A stretch of DNA of 64,000 nucleotides from the NCBI GenBank assembly GCA_965278995.1, contig OZ257136.1, positions 3,224,001 through 3,288,000 of the forward strand. The letters are read 5' to 3'. Position numbers and translations under genes: made by a program. The notes under the pieces were generated by a model, which saw nothing but the letters and a program-made list of their open reading frames with translations, did not search any database and was not told where the DNA came from. This document shows, piece by piece, positions 52,616 through 61,313 of this stretch (position 1 is its first letter; every line of letters begins with the position of its first letter). This DNA comes from JADJYF01 sp965278995 (GTDB taxonomy: Bacteria; Pseudomonadota; Gammaproteobacteria; Ga0077536).

Positions 52616-53775
52616 AGCAGTGGGTCTTCGGCAGGCAGCCCCAAGGTCAGGCGGCCGAAGGTTTCGGCCGCTGTGTCGATGTCGAGAAAAGCATGCACCG
52701 CGAGCATATTGATGTCGCGGAAATAACGCTGCAGTGGCGACTGGTCGCGGAAACCATCGCCGCCAAAGCCGCGCGCGAGATCGTTGACGGCATTGCGGCA
52801 CAGATCGGTGATATACGCCGCTTTCAATTTCATAGCGGCGCGGTCGGTCAAATCGAGTTGTTCGGATCGTACGGTCATGTATCTGCCGACGTAGGCATCG
52901 AGCAGTGTCTCGGCCGCATCGGCCGCGGCAAGTCCGCGGGCGAGGCGCATCTGCGCGGCCTGTTTGGCTGCTGCTCTGACCCCGCTGATGGTGCCCTGGC
53001 GTACACGCGTCCGCTCAACGAACGCCATCGCGGCACCACGCAAAGACCCCACCAGTACCGGCACGACTTCGCACATCAGAAACGGAATGAACGGCTGCTG
53101 ATACATCGGATTGGCGTGCACCGCCTGCCCTTCTGTACGCCCCTCCAGCGCCGCGCTGAATGAGGCCACGCGATAGTCGGGGACGAATACATCCTCGACC
53201 CGGACGTCATTGCTGCCGGTGCCACGCATGCCGCTGACGTGCCAGGTATCGAGCACTTCAGTCTGCTCGCGCGGCACGATGAACGACAGCGGCCGCGGCG
53301 AGGAGGCTTCGTCCAGCAGCACGCCCATGAAATTGACCCATTCGGCGTGCACCGAACCCGAACCCCACGGCGTCTGGCCCGAGATCCGGTATCCACCCGT
53401 CACCCGTTTCACGTCACGCAGCGGCGCGGCCTGCCCTGAGCACAGAACGTACGGTTTGCTGGCGAAGATCTCACGTTGCGCGCGTTCCGAAAACATCATC
53501 GTGCGCCACGCTGCGCCAGCATAAAACGCCGTCACCCAGCCGGTCGATGGGCACGCTGCGCTCAAGGTCGTGAGCACCTGCGTCATGGTCGATATCGGCA
53601 GTTCATGCCCGCCGTAGACGCGCGGTGTCAGGATGGAAAACAACCCCGCGTCGATCAGATCGCGGATGCTCTCATCCAACGGCGCACGCTTTACTTCCGT
53701 CAGCGGCGCACGTTCGGCCATGACCGGGGCGAGCGCTCTCGCCCGATCAATCAGTTCTTCGCTCGATACCCGCAT
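52612..53775 (-). CDS. HsaA/acyl-CoA-dehydrogenase-fold flavin monooxygenase
   Basis: 387 residues from the ATG at 53775 (a GTG at 53790 is in frame). Acyl-CoA dehydrogenase fold of the group D monooxygenase type: STGWVTAFY near residue 75, the Q-x-P-W-G-S-G-S segment for flavin binding, and C-terminal GFGGDGFRDQSPLQRYFRDI with the S/P-L-Q-R-x-x-R-D signature. The catalytic acyl-CoA dehydrogenase Glu is not evident. Relatives (HsaA, HpaB-like) hydroxylate phenols, including a step in steroid A/B-ring degradation. It lies 28 bases after the thiolase stop on the same strand. Confidence 0.8.
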   Translation of the reverse strand: MRVSSEELIDRARALAPVMAERAPLTEVKRAPLDESIRDLIDAGLFSILTPRVYGGHELPISTMTQVLTTLSAACPSTGWVTAFYAGAAWRTMMFSERAQREIFASKPYVLCSGQAAPLRDVKRVTGGYRISGQTPWGSGSVHAEWVNFMGVLLDEASSPRPLSFIVPREQTEVLDTWHVSGMRGTGSNDVRVEDVFVPDYRVASFSAALEGRTEGQAVHANPMYQQPFIPFLMCEVVPVLVGSLRGAAMAFVERTRVRQGTISGVRAAAKQAAQMRLARGLAAADAAETLLDAYVGRYMTVRSEQLDLTDRAAMKLKAAYITDLCRNAVNDLARGFGGDGFRDQSPLQRYFRDINMLAVHAFLDIDTAAETFGRLTLGLPAEDPLL

Positions 53776-53803
53776 GCACGCACCTGCCACAGCGGGGCTG
53801 GTT

Positions 53804-55045
53804 TCACACGCGCTCGATGATGATTGCCGGTGCCATGCCGCCGGCTGCGCACATGGTAACGAGACCGCGTCGCTTACCCTGGCGCTCGAGTTCGTCGAGC
53901 AGCGTTCCGATCAGGACCGAGCCGGTTGCGCCGATGGGGTGACCAAGCGCCATGGCGCCGCCGTTGACATTGACTTTGGCGCGATCGAGGCCGAGGTCGC
54001 GGATGAACTTCTCGGCGACCACGGCAAACGCCTCGTTGATTTCGAAGAGATCGATATCATCGACAGTCAGGCCGGCTTTCTGCAGCACTTTGCGTGCTGC
54101 CGGTACCGGCGCGTTCAACATCAGTGTCGGGCAATCGCCCATATTGGCTGTCGCGACAATCCGTGCTCGCGGTTTCAGGCCATGCGCTTTGGCGTAGCTC
54201 TCCGAGGCGAGCAGCAGCGCCGCCGCACCATCGACCACGCCCGATGAATTGCCGGCATGGTGTATCGGCACGACTTCACCGAGATCGCGGTATTTCTGCC
54301 GGATGAGGCCACCGTAAGTGTTACCGGCATCATCGACGACGAGATTGGCCCAGGCACCGAATACCGGTTTCAGACCGGCCAGCGTTTCGAGCGTGGTCTC
54401 GGGGCGCGGAAATTCGTCGTGATCGAGCGCGACCGAGCCGTCGTCGTTATAGACTGTGACCAGCGATCGCCTGAAACGCCCTTCGCGGATGGCGACTGCA
54501 GCGCGCTGTTGGGAGACCAGCGCAAGCTCGTCGACGGCATTGCGATCGATGTGTTCCATGGTCGCGATCACGTCAGCGCACACACCCTGCTGGGATTGCG
54601 GATGGCTCGCCCGTAGACGCAGATTACCGCGGTCCATCATCGGCAGCTGTTTGGGGTCAGCCAGAGAGGCGGTATAGCTCATCATCTCGGTGCCACCGGC
54701 AATGACGAGATCTTCCATGCCCGACATGATCTGGGCAGCCGCCAGGTTGACGGTCGTGATGCCGGAACCACAGAAGCGATCGAGTGTCATGCCCGATGCG
54801 CGGATATCATAACCGGCATCGAGCGCTGCCATACGCCCGAGGTCGGCGCCTTGCGCACCGACCTGGGTGCTGGTGCCCCAGATGATGTCGTCGACTTCTG
54901 CAGTATTCAGCGCATTGCGCTCAGCGAGTGCGCGCAGCACCGTTGCCGCGAGATGCTGCGGATGCAGATGAGCGAGTGCTCCTTTACCTATCTTGCCGAT
55001 TCCACGCGGCGTGCGACAGGCGTCAATGATGAAAGCTTCCGGCAT
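53804..55045 (-). CDS. Thiolase (acetyl-CoA C-acyltransferase)
   Basis: 413 residues from the ATG at 55045, seven bases after GGGGAGA; ATGs at 55051 and 55069 are also in frame. Catalytic residues are intact: Cys in DRFCGSGITT, His in GGAMALGHPIGATG and Cys in TMCAAGGMAPA. It cleaves a 3-ketoacyl-CoA to acyl-CoA and acetyl-CoA in beta-oxidation-type degradation. It is in one operon with the HsaA-like monooxygenase downstream and the peroxiredoxin-like gene upstream (32 bases). Confidence 0.92.
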   Translation of the reverse strand: MPEAFIIDACRTPRGIGKIGKGALAHLHPQHLAATVLRALAERNALNTAEVDDIIWGTSTQVGAQGADLGRMAALDAGYDIRASGMTLDRFCGSGITTVNLAAAQIMSGMEDLVIAGGTEMMSYTASLADPKQLPMMDRGNLRLRASHPQSQQGVCADVIATMEHIDRNAVDELALVSQQRAAVAIREGRFRRSLVTVYNDDGSVALDHDEFPRPETTLETLAGLKPVFGAWANLVVDDAGNTYGGLIRQKYRDLGEVVPIHHAGNSSGVVDGAAALLLASESYAKAHGLKPRARIVATANMGDCPTLMLNAPVPAARKVLQKAGLTVDDIDLFEINEAFAVVAEKFIRDLGLDRAKVNVNGGAMALGHPIGATGSVLIGTLLDELERQGKRRGLVTMCAAGGMAPAIIIERV

Positions 55046-55077
55046 GTTCATTCTCCCCGCATTAAACAATTCGTCTC

Positions 55078-55728
55078 TTACCGTTTCAGTGCTGCAACGT
55101 CGGCTACTGTCTTGCTCGGCTCCGGCCTGACCGTATAGTCGGGGTCGACATCCACTGCGCGCACGATACCGTGACGGTCAATGACGAGCCGACCCGGCAT
55201 CGGCAGTGTCCAGCTATCGTCGCCATCGAAAGTCGGCAGATCGATGCCGAAACTGCTGTAGATGGCTGACAGCTCCGCTGGAAGCTTGAACCGCAAACCA
55301 AGTTCAGCCGCATAGTCATTGCGCGGATCGCTCAGAATATCGAAACCCAGTTGATGCTTGTCGACGATGCTGAGTCCATGCGCCGGCAATTGCGGCGACA
55401 GTGCAACGAGGGTTGCGCCGAGTTCGCGCATTGGTGCGACAATTTCCTGCAAAGCATACAGCTCCGCTACGCAATACGGTCACCAATGACCACGGAAGAC
55501 CGTCAACACGATTGGGCCGGTACCGAGCAGATTCTGCGAGCTCACCGGCGCACCGCGCATGTTGATCAAGTCGAATGGCGGCAAACGGGCGCCGACCTTG
55601 ATCACGCCGTTCAAGATACCGGAAGCACGCAGTTCCTCGGTCGCTTTCAACATCACGGCCAGTTTGTCGCCCGGGATCATCTTCATGGCGCCATCGCGTA
55701 TGGCGGTCAATTTTTCACTGAGACTCAT
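55078..55728 (-). CDS. Peroxiredoxin-like protein with in-frame TGA (candidate Sec83)
   Basis: 216 codons in one frame with a single in-frame TGA at codon 83 (55482-55480). The redox motif reads F-R-G-H-W-[TGA]-P-Y-C, where this AhpC/TSA-like family normally has W-C-P-Y-C, so the TGA stands exactly on the catalytic Cys. The sequence on both sides is intact and family-like (LTVFRGHW before; AELYALQEIVAPMREL, then GFDILSDPRNDYA after). A bSECIS-like hairpin follows the TGA. The start at 55728 has GGGGGA at good spacing. Either this is a selenoprotein, or a nonsense mutation has split the gene. No sel genes are in the window. Confidence 0.6.
55447..55482 (-). promoter_or_regulatory. bSECIS-like hairpin after the in-frame TGA
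   Basis: On the minus strand, five bases after TGA, TTGCGTAGC pairs with GCTTTGCAG (eight pairs including two G-U, one U-U mismatch) around a 10-base loop starting GG. Bacterial SECIS elements have a G in the first two loop positions. Here the loop starts 14 bases after TGA, slightly closer than the usual 16-37. Confidence 0.45.
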
Positions 55729-55757
55729 CGACATTCCCCCTTTTCGATTGTCCAAAT

Positions 55758-56456
55758 TCAAATGGGATAACCCACCGCTCGACCACCGATACCGCCGCAG
55801 GCGTCGAGCATACGCGAACGCCACCCGGCGATCGGGTCGTCCTCGACCAACAGCTTGAACGGGCTGATGCAACGCGCCCATTGAAAGGTTCCGAACACAA
55901 TGTAGTCGGCGTAAGCGGGCTGATCGCCGGCGAGATAAGGCTGCGCCTGCAGCACGGCGCGCAGCGGTTCGATGGCCTGGCGGAACTGCGGCACTTTCAC
56001 CTCGCGGTCGGCACTGAACTGCTCGATCGACATGCCGAACACTTTTTCTCTGGAAGCGCGGAAGTACTCGCGATCGCCGGCGTCGATATGGGCGAAAATA
56101 TCGACGAGCAGCAATGGCACCAATACCGGATGCATGACTTTGTCGGTCCACTGATTGATGAAACGCGTGAGCGCGAGTCCGCTCGCGCTGCCAAACAGCG
56201 AGGGCTTATCCGGATGTGCCGTTTCCAGATGTACGGCAATCGTCCATGAGTCGTAGACCGTCGTCTCACCATCGACAATGACGGGTACGCGCCCCTGACC
56301 GGAGAAAGCGATGGCGGTCTTGTCCATGAACCGCCAGGGAATCGTCTCCACCGGCAGGCCTTTGTGCGCCAGAGCGAGCTTGGTCCGCCAGCAATACGGG
56401 CTGAATCGCCGCTCGGGGTCGGCACCAGCCAGGTCATAGAGTCGAATCGGGCTCAC
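55758..56456 (-). CDS. Glutathione S-transferase
   Basis: 232 residues from a GTG at 56456 with GAGG eight bases upstream; the frame is open to 56540 but the extra residues are Arg-rich and unlike the family. It starts SPIRLYDLAGADP-type and then has RRFSPYCWRTKLALAHKGL, Q-G-R-V-P-V-I, V-Y-D-S-W-T-I-A-V-H-L and the C-terminal GDQPAYADYIVFGTFQWA. The SPYCWR motif suggests a Cys-type (Omega/Beta-like) member. It ends about 30 bases before the selenoprotein-candidate gene and is likely co-transcribed with it. Confidence 0.85.
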   Translation of the reverse strand: MSPIRLYDLAGADPERRFSPYCWRTKLALAHKGLPVETIPWRFMDKTAIAFSGQGRVPVIVDGETTVYDSWTIAVHLETAHPDKPSLFGSASGLALTRFINQWTDKVMHPVLVPLLLVDIFAHIDAGDREYFRASREKVFGMSIEQFSADREVKVPQFRQAIEPLRAVLQAQPYLAGDQPAYADYIVFGTFQWARCISPFKLLVEDDPIAGWRSRMLDACGGIGGRAVGYPI

Positions 56457-56641
56457 GCGCGTACCTCGTCGTCGATGCTGGCCAGCACGTGGCTGTCTAT
56501 GTAAGGCCGTCGAGTATGCACCGTCGGCGCACACGCGCATAGCGCGCAGCGCCGTCCGGCAGCCCGTGTATCCCGGGATGGACGGGCGGCCCGGCGTTCG
56601 CTAATTTCGCGTTCTGAACAGACGAGCCGTCACGACTCGAC

Positions 56642-57100
56642 ATGCACATCGTCTATCTGTGCGACCACACGCAACATGCAGCGACGCTGGCGCACTGGCA
56701 CTACCACGAGTGGCACACGCTGCTGCCGGACTGGTCCGAAGCAGAGGCGCTGGACGAGCTGCAAACGCATACTCAGCGTCGTCATCTGCCAACGACGCTG
56801 ATAGCACTGGATGGCGAACGATTATGCGGCTCGGTCAGTCTGCTGATCACCGACCATCCGCAACTGACGCAGTACACACCATGGTTGGCGAGCCTGTATG
56901 TCGACGCTTCATTGCGAGGGCGTGGCATCGGCACTTCGCTGGTCCGCGCATTGATGTCCGAGGCCAGCGCGCTCAGCCTGCAGCATCTGTACCTGTACAC
57001 GACCGATGGCCAGCGCTATTACGAAAGATTGGGCTGGTGCACTCAGTTCGCCGCCGAGTTGGACGGCCATGCGGTCGTCGTCATGCGCGCGGCGCTATGA
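56642..57100 (+). CDS. GNAT-family N-acetyltransferase
   Basis: 152 residues. GNAT fold with the acetyl-CoA-binding motif A as SLYVDASLRGRGIGTSLV and motif B as LYLYTTDGQRYYERLGW. An N-terminal H-x-H-x-x-W-H segment is common in small GNATs of this type. The substrate cannot be told. It is a single gene convergent with dbpA. Confidence 0.9.
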   Translation: MHIVYLCDHTQHAATLAHWHYHEWHTLLPDWSEAEALDELQTHTQRRHLPTTLIALDGERLCGSVSLLITDHPQLTQYTPWLASLYVDASLRGRGIGTSLVRALMSEASALSLQHLYLYTTDGQRYYERLGWCTQFAAELDGHAVVVMRAAL

Positions 57101-57123
57101 AGTCTGCCTGAGTACCGGCCACC

Positions 57124-58497
57124 TCACCCCAGCTGACGAATCCGGAACCGGCGCCCCTTGATCTTCCCGGCACTCAACATACGCTGCGCCTGCTCGACCA
57201 TTCGCCGCTGAATCGCGACATAGGTGCGCGTGGGATAGATATCGATCTTGCCGACCGCCTCGGCCGGCAGTCCGGCATCGCCGGTCAGCGCACCGAGCAG
57301 ATCGCCCGCGCGCAGTTTGTCCTGTCGCCCACCGTCTATCGCGAGCGTGATCATGCCCGCGCGCAACGGTGTCTGGCGCTCGCGAGGCGAAGCCGGTTTG
57401 CGCCAGGACAATGGCGCGCCCTGATCGGCTTCGATTGCGCGTGCACGTCCGCCTTCTCGACTTGTGCATAAACTCAACGCGAGGCCCGTACTTCCGGCCC
57501 GCCCGGTGCGACCGATGCGATGGAGGTGAATGTCCGGATCGGCAGCCATATCGAAGTTGACGACCAGCGGCAGATGCTTGATGTCCAGCCCTCGCGCAGC
57601 GACGTCCGTCGCTATCAATACGGCGGCACTGCGATTGGCGAATTGCACCAGCACTTCGTCGCGCTCGCGCTGCTCAAGGTCACCGTGCAACGCGAGCACT
57701 GAATAACCACGTTCGGCGAGTTGCCCGGCAAGCGTACGGGTATCGTGTTTGGTATTGCAGAATATCAGCGTGGACTCGCTGGCATGCTCACCAAGGAGAT
57801 TGATCAACAGCTCGAACTTGCGGGATTCGTCGACCTCGTAGAAACGTTGATCGACTTCGTCGTGAGTCAGCGTCGAGGCCACGCTGACTTCGAGCGCTTC
57901 GCGCTGGAACTGTCGACTGAGATCGCGAACTTCCGGCGAGTATGTCGCCGAGAACAGCAACGTCTGGCGGGCTTGCGGAAGTCGCGCGGTAATCGCCGCG
58001 AGATCTTCGGTAAAACCCATATCGAGCATGCGATCGGCTTCATCGAGCACGAGTACGCGAACGCCGTCCAGCGGCAGTACGTCCTGGCGGATCAGATCGA
58101 GTATGCGACCGGGCGTACCGACGACGAGCTGCGGCTCATGCGCGAGGGATGCCAGTTGCGGGCGCAGCGGAATGCCGCCGCACAGAGTCAGCAGCTTCAC
58201 GTTCGGAAGAAAGCGCGCGAGCTGGCGGATATCGCGGCTGACCTGTTCGGCCAGTTCGCGTGTCGGGCACAACACCAGACCTTGCAGTCGGACGAGCGGT
58301 ACTTCCAGCGCCGCCAGCAGGCCCAGAGCGAATGCAGCCGTCTTGCCGCTGCCGGTTTTGGCCTGGGCGATGACGTCACGCCCGGCCAGTATGGCCGGCA
58401 GACTTGCCGCCTGTATCGGCGTCATAGCCGTGAATCCAGCGGCATCCACCCCCTGGTGCAGCGCGGGGATCAGTTCGAGGCGGGAGAAATCATCCAT
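57124..58497 (-). CDS. dbpA: ATP-dependent RNA helicase DbpA
   Basis: 457 residues. The start at 58497 matches the N-terminus of the family (M-D-D-F-S-R-L-E-L); ATG 58512 is in frame. DEAD-box motifs in order: Q motif MTPIQAASLP, I AKTGSGKT, Ia PTRELAEQ, II DEAD, III SAT, V ATDVAARGLDI and VI HRIGRTGRAG. The C-terminal ~75 residues are the DbpA-type RNA-binding domain (LRAGDLLGALTGDAGLPA, YVAIQRRMVEQA, KIKGRRFRIR) that targets hairpin 92 of 23S rRNA, so it acts in large ribosomal subunit assembly. Confidence 0.95.
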   Translation of the reverse strand: MDDFSRLELIPALHQGVDAAGFTAMTPIQAASLPAILAGRDVIAQAKTGSGKTAAFALGLLAALEVPLVRLQGLVLCPTRELAEQVSRDIRQLARFLPNVKLLTLCGGIPLRPQLASLAHEPQLVVGTPGRILDLIRQDVLPLDGVRVLVLDEADRMLDMGFTEDLAAITARLPQARQTLLFSATYSPEVRDLSRQFQREALEVSVASTLTHDEVDQRFYEVDESRKFELLINLLGEHASESTLIFCNTKHDTRTLAGQLAERGYSVLALHGDLEQRERDEVLVQFANRSAAVLIATDVAARGLDIKHLPLVVNFDMAADPDIHLHRIGRTGRAGSTGLALSLCTSREGGRARAIEADQGAPLSWRKPASPRERQTPLRAGMITLAIDGGRQDKLRAGDLLGALTGDAGLPAEAVGKIDIYPTRTYVAIQRRMVEQAQRMLSAGKIKGRRFRIRQLG

Positions 58498-58581
58498 CGA
58501 CCATGATCGCATTCTTGCGCCCGGCTGGCGACTGTGCCGCCAGCCGCAGGTACAGAACCCTGGTCCTTACGCCCAAATTTG

Positions 58582-58914
58582 CTATTCGACGCCAAGCAAT
58601 TCGACATCGAACACCAGCGTCGCATTCGGCGGAATGACGCCGCCGGCGCCACGCACGCCGTACCCGAGTTCGGGCGGAATCGTCAGCGTTCGACGACCGC
58701 CGACACGCATGCCGGCGACGCCTTGATCCCAGCCGGCGATGACCTGGCCGGCACCGAGGTCAAAGCTGAACGGCTCGGCGCGATCGCGCGAGCTGTCGAA
58801 CTTACGGCCTTTGTTGTCAGGTGCAGCGCCGTCGAACAGCCAACCGGTGTAATGCACAACGACTGTCTTGCCGCTCTCGGCAAGCGCGCCGTCACCTATC
58901 GCATGATCTACCAT
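58582..58914 (-). CDS. FKBP-type peptidyl-prolyl isomerase
   Basis: 110 residues, a single FKBP domain: VHYTGWLFDG, KFDSSRDRAEPFSFDLGAGQVIAGWDQG, then IPPELGYG and P-N-A-T-L-V-F-D-V-E-L. The active-site Asp, Phe, Val-Ile, Trp and Tyr are all present. A textbook AGGAGG site precedes the ATG. It has no signal, so it is cytosolic. It is divergent from alkB, 63 bases away. Confidence 0.93.
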   Translation of the reverse strand: MVDHAIGDGALAESGKTVVVHYTGWLFDGAAPDNKGRKFDSSRDRAEPFSFDLGAGQVIAGWDQGVAGMRVGGRRTLTIPPELGYGVRGAGGVIPPNATLVFDVELLGVE

Positions 58915-58977
58915 GTAGCCTCCTGTTCACTTAAACGCCGATTGTGCCTCTTTGACTGCCCGAGGGCACGCATTCGC

Positions 58978-59616
58978 ATGATGACCGATCTATTTCCGAC
59001 TCTTGGCCCCTACCCCATCGCTACGGGTGCGATGGTGCTGCCGGGATTTGCCCTGGCCGAGGGGCCGGCTCTGTTTGATGCCGTCATGAAAATCGATCGC
59101 CAGGCCCCGTTTCGCTGCATGACGACGCCGGGCGGTTTTCCAATGTCAGTTGCCATGACCAACTGCGGCACATATGGCTGGGTCAGTGATGTGGGCGGTT
59201 ATCGGTATGACCCTCGCGATCCGGTGAGCGGCTTGCCATGGCCAGCCCTGCCAGCGGACTTTCTACGACTCGCAACATCAGCGGCGGCGCTGGCCGGACA
59301 TGCAGCGTTCACGCCGGACGTCTGCCTGATCAACCGCTACCAGGCGCGTACGCGGCTCAGCCTGCATCAGGATAGCGACGAGCGCGATTTCACTCAGCCA
59401 ATAGTGTCGGTATCGCTTGGATTACCAGCCACCTTTCTGTTCGGCGGCGCGCGGCGGCGCGATACCTGCCTACGCATTCCGCTGGCGCATGGCGATGTCG
59501 TGGTGTGGGGCGGTGAGGCGCGCCGTCATTATCACGGTGTTGCCCCGCTTGCGGCCGGCGAGCACCCACTGACTGGCCAATTACGCATCAATCTCACGTT
59601 TCGCCGCGCGCGCTGA
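58978..59616 (+). CDS. alkB: AlkB-type DNA oxidative demethylase
   Basis: 212 residues (ATG 58978 or 58981). Fe(II)/2-oxoglutarate dioxygenase of the AlkB family: N-R-Y, LHQDSDE with the H-x-D iron ligands, the distal His in RRHYHGV, and the 2OG-binding Arg near the end (INLTFRR). The substrate loop TTPGGFPMSVAMTNCG matches E. coli AlkB closely. It repairs 1-methyladenine and 3-methylcytosine. It is not next to ada. Confidence 0.93.
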   Translation: MMTDLFPTLGPYPIATGAMVLPGFALAEGPALFDAVMKIDRQAPFRCMTTPGGFPMSVAMTNCGTYGWVSDVGGYRYDPRDPVSGLPWPALPADFLRLATSAAALAGHAAFTPDVCLINRYQARTRLSLHQDSDERDFTQPIVSVSLGLPATFLFGGARRRDTCLRIPLAHGDVVVWGGEARRHYHGVAPLAAGEHPLTGQLRINLTFRRAR

Positions 59617-59629
59617 TCGCGACGTCCGT

Positions 59630-61255
59630 TTACTCGCCGCGTGCGATAAATTCCGCGGCGCGCTCAGCAATCATCATCGTCGGTGCATTGGTATTGCCCG
59701 AGGTGATGCACGGCATGACCGAGGCATCGGCGATACGCAGTCCGGCAATACCGTGCACACGCAGGCGATCGTCGACCACTGCCAGCGGATCGTGGCCCAT
59801 GCGGCAACTGCTGACCGGGTGAAAGATGGTCGTGCCGAGTTCGCGCGCGGCCTGCAGCAATTCGACGTCGGTAACGAGTTCGGGGCCAGGTTTCCATTCC
59901 TCCGGTCGATAGCGGGCCAGCGCGTCAGCGGCCATGATGCGCCGCGTATAACGCAGCGAATCAACCGCGACCTGGCAGTCATCTTCGGTCGACAGATAGT
60001 TGAGCCGGATCTCGGGCGCCACTTCGGGATCGGGCGAGCGCAGGCGCACGGTGCCGCGACTGCTCGGTCGAAGATTGCAGACCGAGGGTGTAATCGCCCT
60101 GAACGAATGCAGCGGCTCGCCAAATTTGTCGAGCGACAGTGGCTGCACATGCCATTCGATATTGGCGCTGGTTTGCGTCGGCGAACTGCGCGCGAACGCA
60201 CCGAGCTGCGACGGCGGCATGGTCAACGGCCCGGTCCGCTTCAACGCGTATTCGAGGCCCATGGTGAACTTGCCCCACAGGCTGTTGGCGCGCTCATTCA
60301 ACGTCGATACACCCGAGACTTTGTAGACCGTGCGGATCTGCAGGTGATCATGCAGATTGGCGCCGACGCCGGGCAGCGCGTGCACGAAATCGATACCGTT
60401 ACGAGTGAATTCTTCCGGCGAGCCGATACCGGAGAGCTGCAGGATCTGCGGCGAACCGATGGCGCCGGCGGCGAGGATGACTTCGCGTGCAGCAATCACC
60501 TGCTGCAGTCCGCCGGCATCGCGATAGACGACACCGCGCGCGCGCCTGGCACCATCAATGCTGTCGACCAGCAGCTTATGGACGTGCGCACCAGTGCGGA
60601 CGTTCAGATTGCGGCGCGACAGTACCGGCCGGAGAAACGCTTTGGTTGCACTCCAGCGCACGCCGCGACGCTGATTCATCTGAAAATACGCGTTACCGAA
60701 ATTGTCGCCGCGATTGAACTCGTCAATCTTCGGAATCCCGCAGGACGCAGCCGCTTCGCGCCAGGCATCGAGGATCTCCCAGTTCACGCGTCGTTCCTCG
60801 ACACGCAATTCGCCGCCTGCGCCATGCCATTCATCGGCGCCGTGTGCGTAATCCTCCATGTGCTTGAAGCTTGGCAGAACGTCCTCCCAACCCCAGCCAC
60901 GATTGCCGAGTTCAACCCAGTGCGCATAGTCGCTGGCCTGACCACGCATGTAGATCATCGCGTTGATCGAGGAACAGCCGCCGAGCACCTTGCCGCGCGC
61001 GTAACCGAGGCTGCGCCCGTTCAGACCCGGGTCGGCAGTGGTCTGATAACACCAGTCGGTGCGCGGGTTCCCGATGGTGAACAGGTAGCCGACCGGAATA
61101 TCGATCCAGAAGTAATCGTCCTGCCCGCCCGCTTCGAGCAAAAGTACCGAGGCACCGGGATCCGCTGACAACCGATTGGCAAGCACACAGCCGGCGCTGC
61201 CGGCACCGATGATGACGTAATCGAAAATGCCGGCGCTGTTCATTTTCAGTGACAT
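59630..61255 (-). CDS. GMC-family FAD oxidoreductase (choline dehydrogenase-like)
   Basis: 541 residues. FAD-binding GAGSAGCVLANRLS near residue 17, LEAGG, the GMC signature ARGKVLGGCSSINAMIYMRG, G-A-I-G-S-P-Q-I-L-Q-L-S-G-I-G, and the C-terminal active site with His in FHPVSSCRMG and Asn in SGNTNAPTMMIAE. It oxidises an alcohol to an aldehyde, with electrons passed to the respiratory chain in BetA/AlkJ-like members. It lies downstream of the HSL-type hydrolase, with a hairpin between them, suggesting stepwise breakdown of an ester to an alcohol and then an aldehyde. Confidence 0.9.
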   Translation of the reverse strand: MSLKMNSAGIFDYVIIGAGSAGCVLANRLSADPGASVLLLEAGGQDDYFWIDIPVGYLFTIGNPRTDWCYQTTADPGLNGRSLGYARGKVLGGCSSINAMIYMRGQASDYAHWVELGNRGWGWEDVLPSFKHMEDYAHGADEWHGAGGELRVEERRVNWEILDAWREAAASCGIPKIDEFNRGDNFGNAYFQMNQRRGVRWSATKAFLRPVLSRRNLNVRTGAHVHKLLVDSIDGARRARGVVYRDAGGLQQVIAAREVILAAGAIGSPQILQLSGIGSPEEFTRNGIDFVHALPGVGANLHDHLQIRTVYKVSGVSTLNERANSLWGKFTMGLEYALKRTGPLTMPPSQLGAFARSSPTQTSANIEWHVQPLSLDKFGEPLHSFRAITPSVCNLRPSSRGTVRLRSPDPEVAPEIRLNYLSTEDDCQVAVDSLRYTRRIMAADALARYRPEEWKPGPELVTDVELLQAARELGTTIFHPVSSCRMGHDPLAVVDDRLRVHGIAGLRIADASVMPCITSGNTNAPTMMIAERAAEFIARGE

Positions 61256-61276
61256 GTGCGGAACGCGACAGGACGC

Positions 61277-61299
61277 ACGCCGGGTTCGAACCCCGGCGT
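61277..61299 (-). terminator. Intercistronic hairpin resembling a tRNA T-arm
   Basis: ACGCCGGG, loop TTCGAAC, CCCGGCGT: a perfect 8-bp stem between the hydrolase stop and the GMC start. There is no T-run and no tRNA around it. It may attenuate or process the hydrolase-GMC transcript. Confidence 0.45.
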
Positions 61300-61313
61300 A
61301 CAGGCGCGAACGC

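Noticed and set aside
59753..61168. A 471-codon plus-strand open frame
   Set aside because: Antisense to the GMC oxidoreductase, whose motifs are unambiguous.
61277..61299. tRNA gene suggested by a GGTTCGAACC-type T-arm
   Set aside because: Only the T-arm-like hairpin exists. No acceptor stem, D-arm or anticodon arm pairs on either strand.
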